This document shows positions 1 to 7,576 of a stretch of DNA of 11,742 nt, in pieces (position 1 is the stretch's first letter; each line of letters begins with the position of its first letter). A program made the translations under genes and the position numbers. The notes beneath the pieces are model-generated. The model did not search any database, was not told the DNA's origin, and was given only the letters and a program-made list of their open reading frames with translations. Source of the stretch: Actinomycetota bacterium (GTDB lineage Bacteria; Actinomycetota; Thermoleophilia; Solirubrobacterales; Thermoleophilaceae); contig VAXR01000146.1 of assembly GCA_005885165.1 (NCBI GenBank), forward strand, positions 1-11,742, written 5' to 3'.

Positions 1-1028
1 CTCACCAGCAGGCCGGACTCGCCATCCGCAACCGCCTCCGGGGCCGCGCCGGTTTCCGCCGCCACCACGGGACAGGCGCACGCCATCGCCTCGATGTAGA
101 CGTTCGCGACACCCACCTCGTGCTGGGCCGGCGAGGCGAAGACATCCGCCGAGCGGTAAAGGTCGGGGAGCGCGGCGCGGTCCTGCACGAAGCCGAGGAG
201 CTCGAGCGCATCGTCCGTGCCCGCCGAGTGGGCCCGGGCGCGGAGGTCGTCGAGGAACGAGCCCTCGCCCTTTCCGAGCACGCGCAGCCGCAGGTCGGGC
301 CACCTCGAGCGGAGCAGCAGAACTGCATCGAGAACGGTGCCGAGGCCCTTGTTCGCGGCGAGGTTGCCGACGAAGAGGACGGTCGGCGGCTGCGCTTCCC
401 GCAAGCCCGGCGGCGGCGGCGTGAAGGCGCTGGAGTCGACGCCGCAGTGAACCACGTCGATCGAGTCGCGGGCCACGCCGTGGCGGTCCGCCGTGAAGTC
501 GGCGATGTTCGCGCTGCACGCCATGAGAGCGTCGGCCCGCTGGATCGAGAGCTCCTCCATGAACGTCCCGACGCGCTCGAAGTCGCTGCCGGCCTCCGGC
601 CAGCCGATGCGTTCCGCGAACATCGACAGCGGGCCGTGCAGCTGAACGGCGACGGGCGCGAAGCTCCACGGCGTGCGGTCGAGCTGGTAGGCGAACCCCT
701 CCGCGCCGTACTCCGCGAAGTCGATCACGTCGAACTCCAGCGATTTCATGAGCCGCTGAAGCGCCGCGAGCACCGACCACGTGTATCCGACCCAGTAGGC
801 GGGCGCCTCGTAGACCGGGAACTCGACGCCGGGCGGCTCGATCCGGTGGACGGTCACACCGTCGCCCTCGCGCGTCGCGATCCCGTCCGTCGCGCCGGTC
901 GAGCTCGAGAGCACGTGCACCTCGTGCCCGAGGCCGGCCAGCGCGTGCGCCTTCGTCCAGTTCTGGCTGCCGATCCCGCCCCGAGCCGTCTCGGGCGGGT
1001 ACTCCTGCGAGACGATGCAGATCCGCAT
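1..1028 (-). CDS. Family-4 glycosyltransferase, GT-B fold (C-terminus cut by window edge)
   Basis: This is the last visible gene of the minus-strand glycan operon, with 342 codons present and no stop before the window edge. Its product should move a sugar from a nucleotide-sugar donor to a glycan or lipid-linked acceptor at the cytoplasmic membrane face. The protein opens MRICIVSQEYPPETARGG, the usual N-terminus of GT-B enzymes, where the Gly-rich loop after the first strand contacts substrate. The C-terminal Rossmann half includes VLFVGNLAANKGL and LLGFVQDRAALPDLYRSADV. It ends with HEVGVANVYIEAMACACPVV, the E-x8-E form of the donor-binding acidic pair, followed by the typical ETGAAPEAVADGESGLLV tail. 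The ATG lies 5 bases after the stop of the preceding gene, so translation is probably coupled. No strong ribosome binding site is visible. Donor and acceptor cannot be predicted. Perhaps 40-60 residues are missing, judging by family length. Confidence 0.92.
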   Translation of the reverse strand, partial: MRICIVSQEYPPETARGGIGSQNWTKAHALAGLGHEVHVLSSSTGATDGIATREGDGVTVHRIEPPGVEFPVYEAPAYWVGYTWSVLAALQRLMKSLEFDVIDFAEYGAEGFAYQLDRTPWSFAPVAVQLHGPLSMFAERIGWPEAGSDFERVGTFMEELSIQRADALMACSANIADFTADRHGVARDSIDVVHCGVDSSAFTPPPPGLREAQPPTVLFVGNLAANKGLGTVLDAVLLLRSRWPDLRLRVLGKGEGSFLDDLRARAHSAGTDDALELLGFVQDRAALPDLYRSADVFASPAQHEVGVANVYIEAMACACPVVAAETGAAPEAVADGESGLLV

Positions 1029-1033
1029 CGAGC

Positions 1034-2108
1034 TCAGTCCCGGAGGTCGAACGCCACCAGGCGCTCGCTGTCGAGGACGCGGGGAAAGCGCTCGGTCAGA
1101 TGGCGCCTCAGTTCGGGATAGCAGTCGAACCACCACATCGCCGGCCAGGCGAACGCGATGAAGTGCGCGCCCTCGGCCCGCATCCGTTCGAGCTCGCGAA
1201 CCGCAACGGCGCCGTCCTCCGGCGCGCCCCAATACTCACCGTCTCGTTCGAGGAAGGGGAGTGTGCGCCGCCCATGCGCGACCTCCTCCCCAACCCCCTG
1301 GCCGTCGACGAGCACCAGGGCGGCATCGCGGGGCAGTGCCGCGTGCAGCTCCTCGCGCGCGGCCACGAATCGATGTAGCCACGACTCGGTCCGCCAGGCC
1401 TCCCGGCCGGCATCGAACCCGAGTCGGGCACTCCTCGAACCCGAGGCTCGAGTAGTCGTTATCCCCGTGGAGGCGGTAGCAACCGAGCTCGTCGTCGATC
1501 CGAGCGACCGGCCCGAAGAGCGGGGCGACGTCCGAGAGGTACGCGTCGGCGCTGGCGCTCCCCACCTCGTGGCGCACCTCAATCTCCGGAAGCGGCATGA
1601 CCTCGTCAAGGAACTCGCGCGACCAGGCGTTGCCGCTCGTCGGCGGGGTCGGGTAGCTCTCCGGTCCGTGGGCGAGCACCTCGTCGCGGAGGTCGCCGTC
1701 GGCGAGCTGTCCACGCGGCAGGAGCTCGTCGATTGGCGTCCCGTCCGCCTCGATCGTCCGAAGCGGCCAGTGCGCCTTGACCGCGCGGCGTGTGTGGATC
1801 GCATCCACGGCGGCTTCCATGGCGCGCGGCGCCAGCAGGTCATCGGAATCCAGGAAGCAGACCACAGAGCCGCTCGCCACGGACAGACCGGCATTGAATG
1901 CCGACGTCTGCCCCCCGTTCTCCTTGATCACGGACCGCACCCGCCCGCCGTAGCCCGCGATGATCTCTTGCGAACCGTCGGTCGAGCCGTCGTCGACGAC
2001 CACGACCTCCGTTCCCTCGAGCGTCTGGGCGAGCGCGCCGTCGATCGCCGCGCGCAGGAAGCGCGCGTAGTTGTAGTTGTCGATCACGATGCTGGCCCGG
2101 ACGGTCAT
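1034..2108 (-). CDS. Family-2 glycosyltransferase with C-terminal uncharacterised domain, frameshifted near 1413-1445
   Basis: The N-terminal ~240 residues are a GT-A catalytic domain: SIVIDNYNYARFLRAAI opens the fold, VVVVDDGSTDGS (D39-D40) binds the nucleotide, and CFLDSDDLL (D87, D89) is the metal-binding DxD region. The frame from the ATG at 2108 stays sensible through RLHGDNDYSSLGFEE, then turns to nonsense and would stop at 1236 (290 residues). The next frame resumes with LGFDAGREAWRTESWLHRF and runs to a TGA at 1034. That part contains FAWPAMWWFDCYPELRRHL, which I recall from C-terminal domains of other actinobacterial glycosyltransferases; its function is unknown to me. The break sits at an 11-base direct repeat with period 22. 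Removing 22 bases, or one base, restores a 350- or 357-residue protein. The start overlaps the ABC gene stop as ATGA and has a good GGAGGG site at 2115-2120. It may be a pseudogene or a sequencing error. Confidence 0.82.
1413..1445. repeat. 11-base direct repeat, period 22, at the glycosyltransferase frameshift
   Basis: TCGAACCCGAG occurs at 1413-1423 and again at 1435-1445 on the plus strand, separated by 11 unrelated bases. One copy plus its spacer is 22 bases, which is 21 + 1. Loss of that unit reconnects the two halves of the glycosyltransferase frame exactly, as LGF-DAG. The repeat could be the footprint of a slippage insertion. Confidence 0.85.
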
Positions 2109-3937
2109 GCCGGCCCCTCCACCGCGAGCGCCTCGGCGACGTCGTCCTCGACGATCTCGACGGCGTCGTGGTCGGCGAACTCCATCTGCCTCCGGTAGAG
2201 CCCGGCGTAGAGGCCGCCGGCCGCGAGCAGCTCCGCGTGTGTCCCCCGCTCGACGATCCTGCCATGGTCGATCACGGCGATGCGGTGGGCGGCGCGAATC
2301 GTGGACAGCCGGTGGGCGATGATGAACGTCACGCGCCCGCGCATCAGGCGCTCGAGGGCCTCCATCAGCATCGACTCCGTGAGCGCGTCGAGCGCGGAGG
2401 TGGGCTCGTCCAGGATCAGGATCGGCGCGTCCTTCAAGAATGCCCGCGCGATCGACATCCGCTGCTTCTCGCCGCCGGACAGCGTCCCGCCGCGCTCGCC
2501 GATGACCGCGTCGTAGCCATCGGGTAGCTGCTCGATGTACTCGTGTGCGTTCGCGGCCTTCGCCGCGGCCTCGATCTCCTCGCGCGAGGCGCCCGGACGC
2601 CCGTAGGCGATGTTCTCGGCCGCCGTCATCGGGAAGATGTAGGGGTCCTGGAGGACCATCGCGACCTGGCTCCGAAGCGACTTGAGCTTGATCTCGCGGA
2701 GATCGCGGCCGTCGATCGTGATCCGCCCTGACTGGGGATCGAAGAAGCGCACGAGCATGTTCACCAAGGTGGTCTTGCCGGCGCCGGTCGGGCCGACTAT
2801 CGCCACCACCTCCCCCGGGTTCGCCTCGAGCGATACGTCGCTGAGGACGGGACGGCCGGGCTCGTAGGCGAAGCTCACATGCCGGTAGCGAACCTGTCCT
2901 CGAACCTCCACGTCGACGGCGTCCGGCGCATCGTCCGGATCCGGGTCCGTCTCCATGATCTCCATCACCCGGTCGGCCTGGGCGGCGGCGTACTGCAGGG
3001 TGGATGACGTGTAGGTGACGGAGTGGAGCGGCTCGTACAGCGCTCCCAGGTATGCCAGGAAGACGATCACGTCGCCGGCCGTCATCTTCCCGTCGAGCAC
3101 GTAGCCGCCGCCGACGTAGAGGACGGCGCCGGTGCCGAGCGTCGTCGCGACGCCGATCGCCAGCTTGAACCACATGCCCATCACGATCGAGCGTCGATAG
3201 GCGCCGACCGTCGCCTCCGCGGTCTCCACGAAGCGCCTGTGCTCGACGTCCTCGCGTGTGAACGACTGCACGACCGGGATCGCCGACAGCGTGCGTTCGA
3301 CGACGGTCATCATGTCGCCCTCGTAGTCGCGCTGAGCGCGGCTGCGGCGCTTCATGGGAGCGCCGAAGACCCGCATGCTGATGATGAGGAACGGCGCCAC
3401 AGCAAGCCCCATCAGGGCCAGCGTCGGCTGCAGCGCGAAGATGATCGCGAACATCGCCACGATCGTGATCAGGGCGTGCAGCAGCGGGATGATCCCGTCC
3501 ACCACGAGGATCGAGACACATGACGGGTCGCCTGTCACGCGCGCGATCGTGTCCCCCACTGCGCGCCGGTAGTGATACAGCGGCGATAGGCGTTGCAGGT
3601 GACGGAACAGGTCGCCGCCAAGGCGGTAAGTCATGCGCTGGCTCACGGTCGTCGTGAGCAGCGAATTGAGCATGCCGATCGCGGTTCCCAGGAGGAAGAG
3701 GAGCACTAGCACGATGGCGAGCCAAAGCAGGAGGCCGCGACGGCCATCGCCCCCGGGGAGGACCCCCAGCACGTCCTTAAGCCAGCCGGGCCAGTGCTTG
3801 TTGCCGACGACGTTGTCCACGAACAGCTTGATCGGCCACGGCTCGAGCAGCCCCACGGCGGTGCTCAGCCCCATGGTCACGAGCACCCCCGTGAGCCCGC
3901 GCCAGTGGGGCCTGAGGTAGCGGAGCAGGCGAAGCAT
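2105..3937 (-). CDS. ABC exporter half-transporter (membrane domain fused to ATPase)
   Basis: This 610-residue protein has the MsbA/multidrug-exporter architecture, one membrane domain followed by one ATPase domain, and should work as a homodimer. Six membrane helices lie within the first ~310 residues, for example LLLWLAIVLVLLFLLGTAIG, LITIVAMFAIIFAL and VATTLGTGAVLYVGGGYVL. The ATPase domain is complete: Walker A GPTGAGKTT (from residue 382), Q-loop VLQDPYIF, signature LSGGEKQ (486-492), Walker B ILILDEPTSALD with catalytic E511, and H-loop IAHR (H542). All key residues are present, so it should be active. The longer upstream frame reaching 4315 is discarded because it reads antisense-like Arg-rich sequence through the neighbouring kinase gene. 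MLRLLRYLRPHWRGL at 3937 is the natural family start, 5 bases after that gene's stop. Its place among glycosyltransferases suggests export of a glycan, glycolipid or lipid-linked precursor. Multidrug export cannot be excluded by sequence alone. Confidence 0.93.
   Translation of the reverse strand: MLRLLRYLRPHWRGLTGVLVTMGLSTAVGLLEPWPIKLFVDNVVGNKHWPGWLKDVLGVLPGGDGRRGLLLWLAIVLVLLFLLGTAIGMLNSLLTTTVSQRMTYRLGGDLFRHLQRLSPLYHYRRAVGDTIARVTGDPSCVSILVVDGIIPLLHALITIVAMFAIIFALQPTLALMGLAVAPFLIISMRVFGAPMKRRSRAQRDYEGDMMTVVERTLSAIPVVQSFTREDVEHRRFVETAEATVGAYRRSIVMGMWFKLAIGVATTLGTGAVLYVGGGYVLDGKMTAGDVIVFLAYLGALYEPLHSVTYTSSTLQYAAAQADRVMEIMETDPDPDDAPDAVDVEVRGQVRYRHVSFAYEPGRPVLSDVSLEANPGEVVAIVGPTGAGKTTLVNMLVRFFDPQSGRITIDGRDLREIKLKSLRSQVAMVLQDPYIFPMTAAENIAYGRPGASREEIEAAAKAANAHEYIEQLPDGYDAVIGERGGTLSGGEKQRMSIARAFLKDAPILILDEPTSALDALTESMLMEALERLMRGRVTFIIAHRLSTIRAAHRIAVIDHGRIVERGTHAELLAAGGLYAGLYRRQMEFADHDAVEIVEDDVAEALAVEGPA
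2115..2120 (-). promoter_or_regulatory. Ribosome binding site for the frameshifted glycosyltransferase
   Basis: GGAGGG on the minus strand lies 6 bases before the ATG at 2108 and inside the end of the ABC exporter gene. It supports 2108 as the start, with coupled translation through the ATGA overlap. Confidence 0.7.
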
Positions 3938-3942
3938 CCGTC

Positions 3943-4872
3943 TCACGGCAGCAGGTCCATCCGCCGGGCGGTGGCGCACAGGGCGCGGAACTCGTACTCC
4001 GAGCTCTCGAGGTTCGTCCAGTAGGGACGGTCGCCCAGCCAGCGGAAGCCGAGGTACAGGCGCGCCGCGTCGCAGTCGCGCTCGAAGCCATCCGGCGCGC
4101 GGCCGCCGAAGCGCTCGTCGACGTAGGCCTCGAGCGCCTGGTCGTGCACGTCGTCCCAGCCGTCGATCAGCGCGACGAGGTCGATCGCGCCCGGCGCGAG
4201 CGCCGCGGACTCCCAGTCGATCGGGTGGATCCGCTCGCCGCGGACCAGCACGTTGCGCGGGTAGAGCTCGCCGTGGATTGCGGTCAGCCGTCCGTGCGCG
4301 AGCGCCGGCGCACAATCGCGCTCGAAGCGCGTGCAGAGCTCACCTAGCCAGGGGAATCGGCGCTCCCCGTCCTCGACGTACTCGAGCGTGCGGCGTGACC
4401 AGCCGGCGTAGTACTCGGCGTCGTACCGGCGCAGCGTGGCGCGTGTGGCCGCCGGTAGGCGCTCGGCGGCCGCGTGGAAGCGCCCGATCCAGGCCGCGGC
4501 GCGGACGATCGCACCGTCGGCGCTGACCGTTCGATCGAGCCGCTCTGCGCCCTCCAGGTGCTCGATCAGGAGCCAGCTGCCGTCGCCATCGACGCCCGCG
4601 CCGTAGAACGCGGGCGTCGACATCCCGATCGGCGCGAGCAGGCGCTCGTAAACCGCTGCCTCGTACGCGACGCCCGCCCTGTGCCCGTGGCAGTCGTGCC
4701 CGGCGCCGGCGGAGCGCTTGCGGAAGAGGCGAACCATGCCGTCGTCCGGGGCCCGGCAGGTGAGGATCTCGCCGGGGAAGGTGCTCTCGCCCGGGTTGGC
4801 CTCCACCTCGAGCACCTCGAGAGCTGCCGTGTCCCGCGCCGCGGAGATTGTGAGGACGTCAGGGGGCGACAC
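3943..4872 (-). CDS. APH/choline-kinase-fold phosphotransferase with HGE in place of HGD
   Basis: This 309-residue protein has the C-lobe hallmarks of aminoglycoside-phosphotransferase-fold kinases. The catalytic-loop motif is AIHGELYPRNVLV (H200, E202, N207), and the metal-binding segment is PIDWESAALAPGAIDL (D219). The N-lobe includes WLLIEHLEGAERLD, resembling the hinge. The family norm at position 202 is Asp (HGD); here it is Glu. I recall similar HGE variants near glycan genes, so it may be a subfamily trait, but catalytic competence is uncertain. The start is GTG at 4872, chosen because GGAGG sits just ahead at 4876-4880. The gene overlaps the upstream gene by 14 bases and ends 5 bases before the ABC exporter. 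Co-transcription with glycosyltransferases suggests it phosphorylates a sugar, glycan or lipid intermediate rather than an antibiotic. The substrate is unknown. Confidence 0.88.
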   Translation of the reverse strand: MSPPDVLTISAARDTAALEVLEVEANPGESTFPGEILTCRAPDDGMVRLFRKRSAGAGHDCHGHRAGVAYEAAVYERLLAPIGMSTPAFYGAGVDGDGSWLLIEHLEGAERLDRTVSADGAIVRAAAWIGRFHAAAERLPAATRATLRRYDAEYYAGWSRRTLEYVEDGERRFPWLGELCTRFERDCAPALAHGRLTAIHGELYPRNVLVRGERIHPIDWESAALAPGAIDLVALIDGWDDVHDQALEAYVDERFGGRAPDGFERDCDAARLYLGFRWLGDRPYWTNLESSEYEFRALCATARRMDLLP

Positions 4873-7531
4873 GATCCTCCACCTGGCTCGAGCGCGGCGC
4901 CCGATGGGCGACCTCCCGCGCGATCGCCGACCGCCACGCCACCTCAGGGCGCTCGAACGCCGTCGAGATCGCGGCCGTGGCGGCCGACCATTCGAGCAGC
5001 GACCGAAGCCCCAAGGCGACAGCGGCGACTCCGGCGACGGCGGCCGCGATCTCCTCGCCGTCGAGCGCGCCGGCGACCGAGATCGCCAGGAGGCCCGCGA
5101 TGGCCATAAAACCGATTCGCGACAGGCGCGGCCAGAGCCGCAGCCGGATCAGCTGTCTCCCGCCGCCGTGCTCCTCGACCGCCAGGCGGGTCCGCACACT
5201 GCCCATCAGGCCGGCGCGCGCCTCGAGGTCCCAGCGGTCGAAGTCGCCGCCGCGCTGCACGACCGGGCCGCCGCGGCGGAGGGCGCTCTCGATCTCGCCC
5301 AGACGGTCCGCCGGAGCACGCCAGCCTTCGCTCCACAGGACGAAGGTCCGCGGGAGCGGGTGCTTCAGCGCGGGCCTCGCTCGCAGCCGCCAGGGCGAGA
5401 GGCCGTGGGCCAGGCGTCCCCACAGCCGCGCGAGCGACTGCATCAGGTAGAGCACGGCGGTCAGCCCGCGCAGCTCGAGGCGGCCGCGCAGCGTGCGCGG
5501 CGGGCTGGGGAACGTGGCCCGCGCCGCGCTCTTCATCGCCTGCACCACCACGGCGACCACCGCGACGACGAGCAGCGGTATGGCAACGAGCAGCGGGCTC
5601 CACAGGAACCCGAGTCCCGACACCCCGGCGAGCAGGGCGATCAAGAGGTACCACTCCGGCATCAGCGGCAGCGAGGCCAGCGTGCCCGGCGACGGGCGGT
5701 AGAGCTGCTGGAACAGCCCCATCCCCCAGCTGCCGTGGTACACGCGCTGGCGCCCGTAGAGCGAAAGGATCAGCCCGCGCCCGTACATGCGGCCCGCCCA
5801 CGACAGATGGCCGGCCGGGTTGTACTTCTCGGGCCACTTGGCCTCGAGCAGCGCCTCCGCCCGACCGTAGCCTTTCTGCTGGCGCCAGAAGTTGCGGATC
5901 GAGTTGCGGCGGTGGTGCCACACGAGCGCGGCCGGCGAGAACCCGAGTGTCCAGCCGCGCTGCTGGAGCCGCCAGCACAAGTCGACGTCGTCGCCCGCCG
6001 TGCGGAAGCGCGTGTCCCAGCCGCCGATCGCCTGGAGCGCGCGCTTCCGGAACGCGCTGTTGCAGCCTGGAATGTGCTCGGCCTCGCGGTCCGACAGCAG
6101 CACGTGGATCGGGCCGCCGGGAGCGTTCGCGACGCAGTCCGCGATCGGCCCGTCGCCGGGAGGGGCGACGTTGGGGCCGCCGATCCCGACGTGGTCGGTG
6201 GTCTCGAACGAGTGGGCGAGATAGCGCAGCCAGTGCGGATCGGGGCGTGCGTCGTCGTCGCAGAAGGCGACGATCTCGCCCGACGCCGCCTCGAGTCCCG
6301 CGTTACGTGCGGCGCTCAGCCCCCTGTTCTCGGTCTCGATCAGCCTCGCCCCGAACGCCCGCGCGATCTCGGCGCTCCGGTCGTTGCAGCCGTCGCACAC
6401 CACGATCGCCTCGAAGTCCGGGTAGTCGAGCCGGGAGACGCCCTCCAGGCAGTCCGCGAGCGTCGCAGCGCCGTTGAACGTGCAGACGACGACCGAGATC
6501 CGCGGCCACGGACCGTGCTCGCGCCCGAACGGAGCGTCCGCGAAGGCCTCGCGGACCGCGGCCAGCGCCGGCTTTGGCCGGCGGTCGCGGTCGGTCAGCC
6601 CGAAGTCCCAGTCGTCGATGTCGAACCCCCCGCGGTGCCATTCGTCAGTCCAGGCGAAGACGAAGGCCCCCGCACAGCCGGCGCCGTAGGCGGTGCGGAC
6701 CTGCCAGCCGAGCACGGTGGCCTGGACGTCCTCGCCGTGCCGGCGGCTGTCGAGGCCGATCTCCGCCATCACGAGCGGCCGGTCGCCGGCGAGGTTCTGG
6801 AGCCGGGCCAGGTAGGCGTCGAGCGTCCGCTGCGCCTCCAGGTAGACGTTGAACGTCACGAAGTCGAGAAACGGCAGCTCCAGGTACTCCGTGGAGGGGA
6901 AGTTGACGTACGTGACGAGCCCGTCGGGGTCCTCCTGCTTGGCGGCGGCGTAGAGGCGCTTGAGGAAGCGCTCGATCGGGCGGCGGCCGTGCCAGCGCAC
7001 GATCGAGGCCGGTATCTCGTTCCCGATCGCGTACGCAAGGACGGCCGGATGCCCGGCGCAGGCCGCCACGCCCTCGCGGACCCGCTCCTCGATCGAGCGC
7101 GCCCGGGCGCGATCCTCGAGGAAGGTCACGTGCTGCTCCCACGGCAGGCCGACCATGACCATCAGCCCGTGTGCCTCCGCGCAGTCGAGCAGCCAGCGCG
7201 GGGGCACCGTGTAGGTACGGACGGAGTTGATTCCGGCCGCGGCCATCGCGGCGAAGTCGGCGTCGACGACGTCAGGCGAGGGGTAGTCGCCGCCGCGCTC
7301 GTCGGGGCGGAACGTCCCGTACGTGACGCCCTTCAGATAGATCTTCTCGTCGCCGCGGAAGATGAACTTGCCACGGACTTGCGGGCGCGACGATATGCGC
7401 GAACTCCGCGCCTCATGCGCGTGTTGCGTGTACAGAGGGTCCCCTCGAAGTTGTCTGTGCGAGCCCGGGACCGTGCGGCCTTGCGCCCGAGCCCCCTCAC
7501 CTACCCTCTTAGACCCGGGCGCCGATGTCAA
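4859..7531 (-). CDS. Fused glycoside-hydrolase-like barrel and family-2 glycosyltransferase, membrane protein
   Basis: First gene of the operon, up to 890 residues. Residues ~53-320 resemble a GH2/GH5-type TIM barrel: GKFIFRGDEKIYLKGVTYG opens it, AIGNEIP carries a likely acid/base (E172) and VMAEIGLDSR a likely nucleophile (E257), an order and spacing normal for that clan. Residues ~343-600 are a GT-A transferase: ISVVVCTFNG, VAFCDDDARPD (D425-D427) and AGDDVDLCWRL. Hydrophobic helices follow (WYLLIALLAGVSGLGFLW, LLVAIPLLVVAVVAVVVQAM, and a pair near residues 800-840), so the protein is probably membrane-bound with the transferase in the cytoplasm. The start is unclear. The only standard in-frame start upstream of the barrel is TTG at 7531, which coincides with a TTGACA promoter box, and residues 1-52 look non-coding. 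A nearby ATG at about 7417 is out of frame by one base. The true product likely begins near residue 40-55. Confidence 0.88.
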   Translation of the reverse strand: MTSAPGSKRVGEGARAQGRTVPGSHRQLRGDPLYTQHAHEARSSRISSRPQVRGKFIFRGDEKIYLKGVTYGTFRPDERGGDYPSPDVVDADFAAMAAAGINSVRTYTVPPRWLLDCAEAHGLMVMVGLPWEQHVTFLEDRARARSIEERVREGVAACAGHPAVLAYAIGNEIPASIVRWHGRRPIERFLKRLYAAAKQEDPDGLVTYVNFPSTEYLELPFLDFVTFNVYLEAQRTLDAYLARLQNLAGDRPLVMAEIGLDSRRHGEDVQATVLGWQVRTAYGAGCAGAFVFAWTDEWHRGGFDIDDWDFGLTDRDRRPKPALAAVREAFADAPFGREHGPWPRISVVVCTFNGAATLADCLEGVSRLDYPDFEAIVVCDGCNDRSAEIARAFGARLIETENRGLSAARNAGLEAASGEIVAFCDDDARPDPHWLRYLAHSFETTDHVGIGGPNVAPPGDGPIADCVANAPGGPIHVLLSDREAEHIPGCNSAFRKRALQAIGGWDTRFRTAGDDVDLCWRLQQRGWTLGFSPAALVWHHRRNSIRNFWRQQKGYGRAEALLEAKWPEKYNPAGHLSWAGRMYGRGLILSLYGRQRVYHGSWGMGLFQQLYRPSPGTLASLPLMPEWYLLIALLAGVSGLGFLWSPLLVAIPLLVVAVVAVVVQAMKSAARATFPSPPRTLRGRLELRGLTAVLYLMQSLARLWGRLAHGLSPWRLRARPALKHPLPRTFVLWSEGWRAPADRLGEIESALRRGGPVVQRGGDFDRWDLEARAGLMGSVRTRLAVEEHGGGRQLIRLRLWPRLSRIGFMAIAGLLAISVAGALDGEEIAAAVAGVAAVALGLRSLLEWSAATAAISTAFERPEVAWRSAIAREVAHRAPRSSQVEDRVAP
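4876..4880 (-). promoter_or_regulatory. Ribosome binding site fixing the GTG start of the phosphotransferase
   Basis: GGAGG on the minus strand stands three bases before GTG at 4872, inside the end of the preceding gene. No ATG lies near the expected N-terminus, so this site decides the start. Confidence 0.65.
7503..7531 (-). promoter_or_regulatory. Candidate vegetative promoter of the glycan operon
   Basis: On the minus strand a perfect TTGACA (7526-7531) is followed after 17 bases by GAGGGT (7503-7508). This is one mismatch from the actinobacterial TAGRRT -10 form. It sits just upstream of the first operon gene and would start transcription near 7496. It argues against the TTG at 7531 being a translation start. 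Confidence 0.6.
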
Positions 7532-7563
7532 CCCCTAATTTCCGGGCGCGTCCGGGGGACTCC

Positions 7564-7569
7564 TATCAT
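7564..7569 (+). promoter_or_regulatory. Candidate -10 box giving a leaderless ligase transcript
   Basis: TATCAT lies exactly 7 bases before the ATG at 7577, so transcription from it would start at or next to the ATG. No Shine-Dalgarno sequence stands at the usual distance, which fits leaderless translation, a common mode in Actinobacteria. The -35 region is weak. Confidence 0.45.
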
Positions 7570-7576
7570 CGCCGCG

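Noticed and set aside
120..1121. A 333-codon plus-strand frame at the left edge
   Set aside because: It is the antisense shadow of the family-4 glycosyltransferase, which shows clear motifs on the minus strand.
1108..1431. A 107-codon minus-strand frame starting MPDSGSMPAG at the frameshift
   Set aside because: It is the third reading of the glycosyltransferase C-terminal region, with no motifs and Arg/Ser-rich sequence.
1236..3725. An 829-codon minus-strand frame spanning the exporter and glycosyltransferase
   Set aside because: Its first ~540 codons are an out-of-frame reading of the ABC exporter. Only the segment from 2108 to about 1440 is real, as the glycosyltransferase catalytic domain.
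3938..4315. N-terminal extension of the ABC exporter by 126 residues
   Set aside because: It overlaps the kinase-like gene in another frame and reads as Arg/Ala-rich nonsense. The family start MLRLLRYL at 3937 is far better.
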